A stretch of DNA of 17,172 bases from JBEBGV01 sp040081265 (GTDB lineage: Bacteria; Acidobacteriota; Vicinamibacteria; Vicinamibacterales; UBA2999), in the NCBI GenBank assembly GCA_040081265.1, contig JBEBGV010000089.1:1-17172 (forward strand), in the 5' to 3' direction. How positions within the stretch are numbered: the first letter of the stretch is position 1; each line of letters begins with the position of its first letter. Below the pieces are notes generated by a model. The model had not been told where the DNA came from and did no database searches. It saw only the letters and a list, made by a program, of their open reading frames with translations. Below, piece by piece: positions 1 through 5,258 of this stretch. Made by a program: the position numbers and the translations under genes.

Positions 1-29
1 TCTCCCCTCACCTCTGCATCCGTGTCACC

Positions 30-1262
30 ATGAGTCAGAGCATGGAATACACGCTTGCCGACGACGATGCCGCAGTGCTGCGGCACTTCGCGAGCCGACT
101 GGCCGAAGAGCACCGGGAACTGGCGGCAACCTGGTTGGCTCGGTTGAACGCACTGCTCGATGTCGCGCCAAACGAGATCTTTCCAACTCATCAGTTACTC
201 GATCACATTCCCGAACTCATCCTCGAGATCGCCAGGTACCTGACCGCTCCGGCAGAGCAGGAAATCACGTCCAACACGGCCGTCATGACCAAAGCTGCAG
301 AGCTCGGGCTGATGCGCTTCGAGCAGCAGGCATCGGTGCACCAGGTGCTGCGTGAGTACCAACTCTTCGGGGATGTGCTGGACGACTTCTTTCGCGACGA
401 GACCACCGCAATCACCTCGCTGACCGGCGCGCGGGGGGCCGTGCTGGCGATGAGCCGTGTGCACCAGGCGGTGCGGGTCCTCGAGCGTCAGACAGTCGAT
501 GCCCTGGTCACCCGGTACACCGACGGCATCGCGCGCCAGAACGCCCGCTTGCGCAGCTTTGCCAGGACCGTCAGCCACGAAATCCGGCAACCCCTTGGCG
601 TCATACAGATTCTCGCGGCAACGCTTCGTGTGGCACCCGATGACGCTGACAGCGAGCGCATGCTGCAAACGCTTGCGCGTAACGTTGGTCGGCTGGGCGA
701 ACTGTCGAGCAAACTGGAACTGCTGGCGCGGCTCACGCGCCGGCCCGACAACGCGCCCAGTGAGCAGGTCGTCTCGATTTCGAGCGTCGCGCGTGATGTG
801 GCGCTGCAGCTGGCGGAAATGGCCGAATCGCGAGGGGTCACGATCGTCGTGCATCCGGAACTGCCGTCTCTGCTCGTAGATGTCGGACGCATCGAGCTGG
901 TACTGGTCAACCTCATGGCCAACGCGCTGAAATACAGCGATCCACAGAAGCCCGAACGGATGGTTTACATCGAGCCGGATCCGAGGCGGGGCGTGCGGGC
1001 CTTCCGGGTGCGGGACAACGGGATTGGCATCCCTTCCTCGAAGTTACCGAACATCTTCGACCAGTTCGTCCGTGTCCACGAGCACCTCGACACCGAGCTT
1101 GGTGCACAAGGACTCGGGCTCGGTCTCTCCATCGTCCGCGAGTGCATGGATGCGATGGAAGGTGCGGTAACCGTGGAGTCTGACGAGGGGGTGGGCACGA
1201 CCTTCTGCCTCAGCTGGACGAGCCCGTCGCCGGCAAGAGTTACCGGTCGTCAGTTCCCTTGA
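30..1262 (+). CDS. Soluble sensor histidine kinase with RsbRD-type N-terminal domain
   Basis: A 410-residue two-component kinase that should autophosphorylate on a histidine and pass phosphate to a response regulator. Residues about 15-165 are helical and resemble the RsbRD_N sensor domain (the LLDHIPELILEIARYL stretch is typical). The HisKA H-box is SHEIRQPLGVI with His183. The HATPase part shows the N-box NLMANALKYS (near 295), the G1 box DNGIGIP (near 329) and the G2 box GLGLGLSIV (near 361). I see no signal peptide or membrane helix, so it is probably cytoplasmic and senses an internal or protein-borne cue. The H-box reads IRQP where LRTP is usual. Two in-frame ATGs (30 and 42) are possible and neither has a clear Shine-Dalgarno; the window edge hides the upstream context. 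The next gene is a lone receiver, its natural partner. Kinase assignment is firm; the signal is unknown. Confidence 0.93.
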   Translation: MSQSMEYTLADDDAAVLRHFASRLAEEHRELAATWLARLNALLDVAPNEIFPTHQLLDHIPELILEIARYLTAPAEQEITSNTAVMTKAAELGLMRFEQQASVHQVLREYQLFGDVLDDFFRDETTAITSLTGARGAVLAMSRVHQAVRVLERQTVDALVTRYTDGIARQNARLRSFARTVSHEIRQPLGVIQILAATLRVAPDDADSERMLQTLARNVGRLGELSSKLELLARLTRRPDNAPSEQVVSISSVARDVALQLAEMAESRGVTIVVHPELPSLLVDVGRIELVLVNLMANALKYSDPQKPERMVYIEPDPRRGVRAFRVRDNGIGIPSSKLPNIFDQFVRVHEHLDTELGAQGLGLGLSIVRECMDAMEGAVTVESDEGVGTTFCLSWTSPSPARVTGRQFP

Positions 1263-1356
1263 CCCGGACGCCTTGCCCGTGACTGCTGGTTGCCTTGGGC
1301 CCGTCCTTGCAGCAGCGCCTTGAGGGAGAACCGCCACCACTACCCTGGGAGTCCTG

Positions 1357-1752
1357 ATGCCCGCCCTCAAGGTCCTGATCGTTGATGACTATGCTGACTC
1401 GCTCGAGGCCTGGAGCTACTTCCTGAGAGCGCGTGGGTTCGAAGTTATCACCGCTGACAACGGGATCGATGCGGTCGAGGTGGCTCTCGCCGAGCTACCA
1501 GACGTCGTCATCCTTGACCTCGATCTGCCAGGCCGGCACGGGATTGAAGTTGCGCGTCTCCTGCAGAACGATCCCTCGACAACCGCCATTCCCCTGATTG
1601 CGATGACCGGTCGATCGCACGCCCTCGATGTGGACCGGGCGCGCGCCAGCGGCTTTCAATCCGTCCTGCTCAAGCCCTACGCCCCTGAGGCACTCGTGGA
1701 CGAACTTCGGCGCGTGTGCGAGACGCGGATCCAGGACGCTCCGTTACCATAG
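1357..1752 (+). CDS. Single-domain response regulator (CheY-like receiver)
   Basis: A 131-residue stand-alone receiver domain. It has the acidic pair Asp10/Asp11 in VLIVDDY, the phospho-acceptor Asp54 in ILDLDLPG, Thr84 in AMTG and Lys106 in LLKPY, so all catalytic residues of the family are present. There is no output domain, so signalling must go through protein contact or phosphotransfer, as in CheY, DivK or Spo0F. It follows the histidine kinase by 94 bases on the same strand and precedes the DinB-like gene by 22 bases, which suggests co-transcription and makes the upstream kinase the likely phosphodonor. The ATG at 1357 has a modest GGGAG about 5 bases upstream and gives a standard receiver N-terminus. 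Confidence 0.93.
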   Translation: MPALKVLIVDDYADSLEAWSYFLRARGFEVITADNGIDAVEVALAELPDVVILDLDLPGRHGIEVARLLQNDPSTTAIPLIAMTGRSHALDVDRARASGFQSVLLKPYAPEALVDELRRVCETRIQDAPLP

Positions 1753-1762
1753 GGGACCTAAC

Positions 1763-1767
1763 GGAGG
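1763..1767 (+). promoter_or_regulatory. Shine-Dalgarno fixing the DinB-like start
   Basis: GGAGG lies 7 bases before the ATG at 1775. The open frame runs back to 1628 inside the response regulator gene, so this site decides in favour of the short start. Confidence 0.75.
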
Positions 1768-1774
1768 TTCCTGC

Positions 1775-2275
1775 ATGGTTCTGAGTAAGTCCGAACTGAT
1801 CGCGTCGCTTCAGCACGAAGTCCACGTCCTGCTGCATCTGGCCGGCAAAATTGACCGGGCGCAACTCGACTATCGGCCAACACCGAAGCAGCGCAGCACC
1901 CTGGAGTTGCTCCGCTATCTGAGCTTCATGGGGCCCGTGATGATTGAGTCCGCAAAGCGTGGGACGTTTGACCCAGCCTTGTGGAACGCGGCAGAGCAGC
2001 CAGTCAAGGCGGCGGACTTCGATCAGGCTGTCGCGACGATCGCCACCCTGCGCGAGGCCTTTACGACCTCGCTCGGCGCCTGGTCAGACGATGACTTCAG
2101 GGTCGAGATCGAGATGTTCGGACGCAAGTCCACCCGCGGCGCTTTCATCGTCAGCAACGTGCTCAACGCGCATGCGGCGTACCGCATGCAGCTCTTCCTC
2201 TATCTGAAGGCGTGCGGCCGCGATGAGCTGAACACGATGAACCTGTGGGCAGGCGTCGACGCCCCGATGCAATAG
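1775..2275 (+). CDS. DinB-like four-helix protein
   Basis: A 166-residue protein with the helical pattern of the DinB/DUF1569-like superfamily, a group that includes thiol transferases and many proteins of unknown role. The opening helix (LIASLQHEVHVLLHLAGKI), the short RPTPKQRSTLELLRYLS segment and the C-terminal NAHAAYRMQLFLYLK helix fit the fold. Members usually bind a metal through three histidines; the C-terminal His is here (NAHAAYR), but the helix after STLELL reads RYLSFMG where a His is commonly found, so the metal site may be incomplete or rearranged. The start is set by a strong GGAGG. It lies 22 bases after the response regulator and is probably in the same operon. Family call fairly sure, substrate unknown. 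Confidence 0.8.
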   Translation: MVLSKSELIASLQHEVHVLLHLAGKIDRAQLDYRPTPKQRSTLELLRYLSFMGPVMIESAKRGTFDPALWNAAEQPVKAADFDQAVATIATLREAFTTSLGAWSDDDFRVEIEMFGRKSTRGAFIVSNVLNAHAAYRMQLFLYLKACGRDELNTMNLWAGVDAPMQ

Positions 2276-2291
2276 GGGTCCGGCCCCCGCG

Positions 2292-2663
2292 TCAACCTCG
2301 GCGCGTGTCCAGACTCAAGATACCGGCTCCGTACGCGGCGATGAACAGGAACGCAAAACAGAAGAGGAGTGCCGGCTCTCCGCCGTTCTGAAGAGGGTGA
2401 ATGGATCTTGGAAGGTGGGATGTGAAGTACGCAACGGCCATCTGACCGCTGGCGAGGAACGCGGCTGGGCGCGTGAAGAGCCCCACCGTGATGAGTGTGC
2501 CCAGGACGATCTCAATGAGGCCGGCTATGCCCATGAGGGAGCCGACCTCAACGGGATTCCCGCCGAAGACGCCGTACTTCTGGAGTCCGTGCAGGACCCA
2601 GACGAGGCCAAAGACAATACGGAAGAGAGCAAACGTGATGGACGTCATACGGGTCGATGTCAT
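2292..2663 (-). CDS. DoxX-family inner-membrane protein
   Basis: A 123-residue protein with about four hydrophobic helices. The first helix carries the DoxX-type motif FRIVFGLVWVLHGLQK, followed by GLIEIVLGTLITVGLFTRPAAF, and the layout of a short first loop with a Gly/Glu/Thr-rich second helix is typical of DoxX/YphA-like proteins. The family has been linked to thiosulfate:quinone oxidoreductase subunits and to redox balance in other bacteria, but most members have no tested role. The ATG at 2663 has GGGGG about 3-4 bases upstream; a second in-frame ATG lies at 2648. An 11-bp inverted repeat spans the first start codon and ribosome site. It is convergent with the DinB-like gene, with only 16 bases between the stops. 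Confidence 0.9.
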   Translation of the reverse strand: MTSTRMTSITFALFRIVFGLVWVLHGLQKYGVFGGNPVEVGSLMGIAGLIEIVLGTLITVGLFTRPAAFLASGQMAVAYFTSHLPRSIHPLQNGGEPALLFCFAFLFIAAYGAGILSLDTRRG

Positions 2664-2679
2664 AAACCCCCGTATGACG
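2643..2679 (-). repeat. 11-bp perfect inverted repeat over the doxX start codon
   Basis: Arms at 2643-2653 (cgtcatacggg) and 2669-2679 (cccgtatgacg) are exact inverted complements around a 15-base spacer containing the doxX ATG. In mRNA the 5' arm would pair part of the G-rich ribosome site and the 3' arm contains the second possible ATG. As DNA it could instead be an operator. Confidence 0.6.
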
Positions 2680-2718
2680 CCGCCGGCGTCGCAAGGGTTG
2701 CAACGCAGGCGTGACGCG

Positions 2719-2844
2719 CTAAGTGCAGCCCCGGAGCAAGAAGGCGATGAACAGCAGTGACGTGGGAACGCCCAGCGCCCACAGCACGATGTAGCCGATC
2801 GCGCCTTCCTCTTCCGAATGGATCCGCTTGAGCAGTGCTTTCAT
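2719..2844 (-). CDS. 41-residue single-helix membrane peptide, unknown function
   Basis: A short gene with an excellent ribosome site, GGGAGG, 5 bases before its ATG. The product has a charged cytoplasm-type head (MKALLKRIHSEEEG), one hydrophobic helix (residues about 16-37) and a Cys near the end (RGCT). The head plus E-E-G-A and helix recalls Flp-type pilins, but there is no clear E-Y processing pair and no pilus genes nearby, so I do not call it one. It lies 55 bases upstream of doxX on the same strand and downstream of the DRRED-repeat gene. A longer open frame running on to 3372 is only a shadow over the repeat region. Real gene likely, role unknown. Confidence 0.65.
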   Translation of the reverse strand: MKALLKRIHSEEEGAIGYIVLWALGVPTSLLFIAFLLRGCT

Positions 2845-2849
2845 CGCAG

Positions 2850-2855
2850 CCTCCC
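2850..2855 (-). promoter_or_regulatory. Shine-Dalgarno of the 41-residue membrane peptide gene
   Basis: On the minus strand this reads GGGAGG, five bases before the ATG at 2844. It is the main evidence that this very short frame is translated from here. Confidence 0.7.
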
Positions 2856-2966
2856 TTAACCCTGGTCGCTCGTAGAGCAAGTTCGATACCGAGGGGGCAC
2901 GGGGCGAGAATCGGCGCGATGTGGCTTCAGCCGCGGGCAGGCTGAGCTGGGACCGTTGGAGGATTT

Positions 2967-2999
2967 GCGGAGGCCTGGTCAAATCGACCCGGCCTCCGC
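2967..2999 (-). terminator. Long GC-rich stem-loop after the DRRED-repeat gene
   Basis: Arms gcggaggcc and ggcctccgc are exact complements; inside, after one mismatch, ggtc pairs gacc around a 5-base loop. It starts 17 bases past the stop of the DRRED gene. No U-run follows on either strand, so an intrinsic terminator is plausible but not proven; it may instead protect the mRNA 3' end. Confidence 0.45.
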
Positions 3000-3016
3000 C
3001 CGAGCGTTCCGCTGCG

Positions 3017-3349
3017 CTATCGACGACGGTCTCGTCGATCCTCTCGACGGTCGCGGGTGTCCTCCCGGCGGTCGCTGACGTCCTCTCGGCGATCGCGGAT
3101 GTCTTCACGGCGATCGCGCCGATCCTCGAGTCGATCGCGGCGCCCCCCTTGGTGGCGGGCGTCTCTTCGGTCCTCTCGGCGGTCTCGAACGTCTTCGCGT
3201 CGGTCACGTCGATCCCTGATGTCCTCCCGCCGATCCACCCTGTCCTCGATTCTGTCCGGACTCGGTCGGGGCCGCGTTGCCTGAGCGTCGGCTGAGAGGG
3301 GCGCCAGCAAGGCCGCTCCAAGTACCAGAATTCCAATCTTTGCTCGCAT
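3017..3349 (-). CDS. Exported low-complexity DRRED-repeat protein
   Basis: A 110-residue protein. Residues 1-23 are a clean Sec signal peptide (MRAKIGILVLGAALLAPLSADAQA) with an A-x-A type cleavage site. The rest is almost only Asp, Arg and Glu: seven copies of DRRED with spacers such as IR, VR, VS and TR, in two blocks split by DARHQGG. The regular alternation suggests a long, highly charged single helix. Similar signal-peptide plus DRRE-repeat proteins occur as hypotheticals in other bacteria; I know of no tested function. The ATG at 3349 has GAGGT 6 bases upstream, and the frame's earlier start at 3385 would bury the signal peptide. The repeats make the antisense and shifted frames open as well. 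A nested inverted repeat lies just upstream and a strong stem-loop just downstream, so the gene may be its own transcription unit. Confidence 0.75.
   Translation of the reverse strand: MRAKIGILVLGAALLAPLSADAQATRPRPSPDRIEDRVDRREDIRDRRDRREDVRDRREDRRDARHQGGRRDRLEDRRDRREDIRDRREDVSDRREDTRDRREDRRDRRR
3060..3250 (-). repeat. Degenerate short tandem repeats encoding DRRED units
   Basis: The minus strand repeats variants of a 15-24 base unit coding D-R-R-E-D plus a two- to four-residue linker. Copies differ in third bases and linker codons, so the array is old or kept by selection at protein level rather than freshly expanded. Confidence 0.65.
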
Positions 3350-3355
3350 ATATGC

Positions 3356-3360
3356 ACCTC
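3356..3360 (-). promoter_or_regulatory. Shine-Dalgarno of the DRRED-repeat gene
   Basis: Minus-strand GAGGT, six bases before the ATG at 3349. It selects the start that places the signal peptide at the N-terminus. Confidence 0.6.
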
Positions 3361-3366
3361 GTAAGG

Positions 3367-3400
3367 TGGCACAGTGGTGATTCACCGCGCCGGTGTGCCA
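3367..3400. promoter_or_regulatory. Nested inverted repeat upstream of the DRRED-repeat gene
   Basis: Outer arms tggcaca (3367-3373) and tgtgcca (3394-3400) match exactly, and inside them ggtga-t-tcacc (3376-3386) is a second palindrome. The element lies in the gap between divergent genes, immediately upstream of the DRRED ribosome site, where an operator or a 5' leader hairpin would be expected. Confidence 0.45.
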
Positions 3401-3484
3401 TGGGCGGAAGCAACGCGGTCGCCGGAACGCGCGGATTTCCGGGATGCGCGCGAGGAATCACCGATTTGTCACACGTTGTTCGGC

Positions 3485-3997
3485 ATGGGAAAATGCGCCG
3501 GCCTCTCACACGTGCGCAAATCGTCCCCGTCATCTCCTCGTCGCGCTCAAGCCCCTGCCTCAGGCAAGGGCACGGGCTGCTTTGTGGTGATCCTGTTTGT
3601 CACTGCGGTGGCCTGCGGGGTGTACGCAACCGATTGGAGCTGGGTCAGCGGAACGAAGGTCACGCTGTACGAAACGTTATGCAGGGGAGAAATGACCAAC
3701 ACCGGCTGCGACGGCGGGTGGGAGCGGCTCCCGCCGACGACCTACGTCATCAACGTCGCGCAGCAGACAGTGATCAAGCAGGTGGAAGGGACGTCACCGC
3801 AGCGACTTCAGGCCTGCGTGGTCGTGGACAAAAGGAACTGGAAGTGCACTGTATCCGGAACCCTGCGCGAAGGATTTACTGACGGCGAGTACGCCCTGGT
3901 TCAGGAAAACTCGATCGGTCCGATCCCCATCGTCATCGACGGCACCCGGCTCGTGGCTCGGTATGAGTGGCTGCTGACCAGCCGCTCGAGGCCGTAG
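3485..3997 (+). CDS. Single-pass envelope protein, unknown function
   Basis: A 170-residue protein that I do not recognise. Residues 1-30 are basic and Ser/Pro-rich, residues 32-48 form a hydrophobic helix (GCFVVILFVTAVACGVYA), and the remaining 120 residues look extracytoplasmic. That part has four cysteines (66, 75, 111, 121), a pattern fit for two disulfides, with the aromatic contexts DGGWERLPPTTY and NWKC. It could be a signal-anchor protein, or exported by cleavage after the helix. The start is uncertain: the frame is open from a GTG at 3374, which has a fair AAGGTGG upstream but would overlap the nested inverted repeat; I chose the ATG at 3485, which has no good ribosome site. It is divergent from the DRRED gene. 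Confidence 0.65.
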   Translation: MGKCAGLSHVRKSSPSSPRRAQAPASGKGTGCFVVILFVTAVACGVYATDWSWVSGTKVTLYETLCRGEMTNTGCDGGWERLPPTTYVINVAQQTVIKQVEGTSPQRLQACVVVDKRNWKCTVSGTLREGFTDGEYALVQENSIGPIPIVIDGTRLVARYEWLLTSRSRP

Positions 3998-4035
3998 GAG
4001 TGCATCGCGACAGGCATCTAAAGAGGTCGACGCAC

Positions 4036-4040
4036 GAGGT
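4036..4040 (+). promoter_or_regulatory. Possible Shine-Dalgarno for the proline-rich exported protein
   Basis: GAGGT lies 9 bases before the ATG at 4050 (6 before a GTG at 4047). It favours the long N-terminus over the ATG at 4119, which has no usable site at proper spacing. Confidence 0.4.
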
Positions 4041-4049
4041 CACCACGTG

Positions 4050-4880
4050 ATGAGGTGCTCATTGCCTGGCGCACCAGTGCCACAAGCCACTGGCCATGGT
4101 CTTGCTCCGGCCCGGCGGATGGAACGCTTCCTCTGCCCCCCTGCTGTGCTGAAACGACGTGCAGCCCTGATCTGCGCGGCCGGCGTCATCGGTCTTGCCA
4201 GCGTGCTCGTGCCTTCAAGTGCGGCTGCTCAGGCGCGATGCGCCATTGCGTCCGCAGGCTGTGTACCGCGGACACCACAGGCGGTGACGGCGGTTACGCC
4301 GCCTGAGCGGCCCCGGCCCACCGGGCCGCTCACGCTGGCGTGGCCGGAGCGCCTGCCGCGCGAGCAGCCCCAGCCCTTTGGTCCACTGAAGCTGGTTTAT
4401 CCCGGCACGCGGCCGGAAGCGGTTGCCACGCGGGACCCGCGAAGCGACCAGGCGCATGGGCCCCGAGGCGATGGCGACCGGGCTCGGCATACCTGGCTTG
4501 TTCCCCGCGTGCGTCCGGGTGAGTCCGCGCAGCGGGCCTCGGCGCAGAACGGTGCTTGGGGTCCCTCTGTGACCTTCCAGCCAAGTGAGCACGACCTCTG
4601 GCAGCGCGACTGGTGGAAGCGACCCACCGATGGGGTCCCGCTCGACTCGTCGGCGACGGTGCGGTTGTCGGGCCAGAGTGCGCAGAGGGCATTGACTGCT
4701 GAGGAACTCGAGCGCATGCGTGATCAGCGTCGGCTGGAGGACGCCACGCTCACCGTGCTGTCAGGCATGCAGCCCAGTGCGCTCGTTGCAGCCGCTCGCG
4801 GTGCGGCGCGCCAGCGCTGCGTGGGCATGGCGACGCCGGACGAGCAACGCGCCTGCCTGCTCACGATCGAGAACAGATAA
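4050..4880 (+). CDS. Exported proline-rich protein with internal repeat, unknown function
   Basis: A 276-residue protein not matching any family I know. Its export signal is the basic KRR followed by a hydrophobic stretch and SSAAAQA (residues about 35-62), giving a rather long n-region from this start; an ATG at 4119 would give a more usual signal peptide but lacks a ribosome site. The mature part begins with two Cys (64 and 71), then a Pro-rich section holding two similar 19-residue units with GPLTLAWP (92-99) and GPLKLVYP (111-118). The C-terminal 70 residues look helical and contain a second Cys pair. It lies 52 bases after the preceding envelope protein and may be co-transcribed with it. 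It converges on the tRNA pair. Export is likely, function unknown. Confidence 0.65.
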   Translation: MRCSLPGAPVPQATGHGLAPARRMERFLCPPAVLKRRAALICAAGVIGLASVLVPSSAAAQARCAIASAGCVPRTPQAVTAVTPPERPRPTGPLTLAWPERLPREQPQPFGPLKLVYPGTRPEAVATRDPRSDQAHGPRGDGDRARHTWLVPRVRPGESAQRASAQNGAWGPSVTFQPSEHDLWQRDWWKRPTDGVPLDSSATVRLSGQSAQRALTAEELERMRDQRRLEDATLTVLSGMQPSALVAAARGAARQRCVGMATPDEQRACLLTIENR

Positions 4881-4899
4881 GTTCCGGTGTGTTCGAAGG

Positions 4900-4976
4900 T
4901 GGTGCGCCCGGCAGGATTCGAACCTGCGGCCTTTCGCTCCGGAGGCGAACGCTCTATCCAGCTGAGCTACGGGCGC
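4900..4976 (-). tRNA. tRNA-Arg, anticodon CCG
   Basis: On the minus strand the 77-base gene folds as a full cloverleaf: acceptor GCGCCCG/CGGGCGC, D-arm GCTC/GAGC, anticodon stem TTCGC/GCGAA with loop CTCCGGA, T-arm GCAGG/CCTGC with TTCGAAT. The anticodon CCG reads CGG. The 3' CCA is encoded. It lies 56 bases downstream of a second arginine tRNA and shares nearly all of its body. Confidence 0.95.
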
Positions 4977-4989
4977 GTGTCAAACGGTG

Positions 4990-5006
4990 GCTCGCGATGA
5001 GCGAGC
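4990..5006 (-). other. Small hairpin between the two tRNA genes
   Basis: Arms gctcgc and gcgagc pair exactly around a 5-base loop in the tRNA spacer. It may help processing of a shared precursor or end transcription of the first tRNA; there is no U-run. Confidence 0.3.
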
Positions 5007-5032
5007 TTCTCAGTCTACCCGGGCGAGTCGAA

Positions 5033-5109
5033 TGGTGCGCCCGGCAGGACTCGAACCTGCGGCCTACGGATTCGAAGTCCGACGCTCTATCCAACTGAGC
5101 TACGGGCGC
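5033..5109 (-). tRNA. tRNA-Arg, anticodon UCG
   Basis: A 77-base cloverleaf on the minus strand with the same acceptor stem, variable region and T-stem as its neighbour. The anticodon arm is TCGGA-CTTCGAA-TCCGT, giving anticodon UCG for CGA and related codons; the outermost pair of that stem is a T-T mismatch. CCA is encoded. It is transcribed first of the pair. Confidence 0.95.
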
Positions 5110-5120
5110 GACGACCTGCA

Positions 5121-5126
5121 ATCATA
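5121..5126 (-). promoter_or_regulatory. Candidate -10 box for the tRNA pair
   Basis: The minus strand reads TATGAT ending 11 bases before the first tRNA base, a spacing that gives a leader of a few bases as is common for tRNA promoters. I find no convincing -35 box at 17 bases, so support is partial. Confidence 0.35.
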
Positions 5127-5258
5127 ACATCCGCCACGGCCTCTGTTCTCGTGCAACCCGGTTCAAATACCCGGTTGCCTTCCGATGAGCCGGCCGCCAG
5201 AATACCCCCGCTATCCGGCGGGTCAGGCGACCCGTGCCACGTCGCTCTAAGGAGGCCT

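Noticed and set aside
2719..2844. Flp-type pilin identity for the 41-residue peptide
   Set aside because: The head and helix are similar in style, but there is no clear processing site and no tad genes nearby.
2921..3295. Plus-strand frame with hydrophobic heptad-like repeats (AVADVLSAIADVF)
   Set aside because: It is the exact antisense of the DRRED array; repetition on one strand forces repetition on the other. It has no ribosome site or export signal.
2719..3372. A 217-residue minus-strand open frame covering the tiny peptide and the DRRED region
   Set aside because: Its C-terminal 41 codons have their own strong ribosome site; the rest is an out-of-frame reading of the DRRED repeats and a GC-rich gap.
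4889..5098. Plus-strand frames reading CARQDSNLRP and GRIRTCGL (also 4720-4965)
   Set aside because: These peptides are the well-known false translation of the antisense of tRNA 3' halves; both tRNA-Arg genes explain them completely.
5149..5185. Partial tRNA-like T-arm (cccggttcaaataccc) upstream of the receptor gene
   Set aside because: No acceptor, D or anticodon arm accompanies it, the stem has a mismatch, and it may be a chance direct repeat of acccggtt. I see no sign of an attachment site or integrase.
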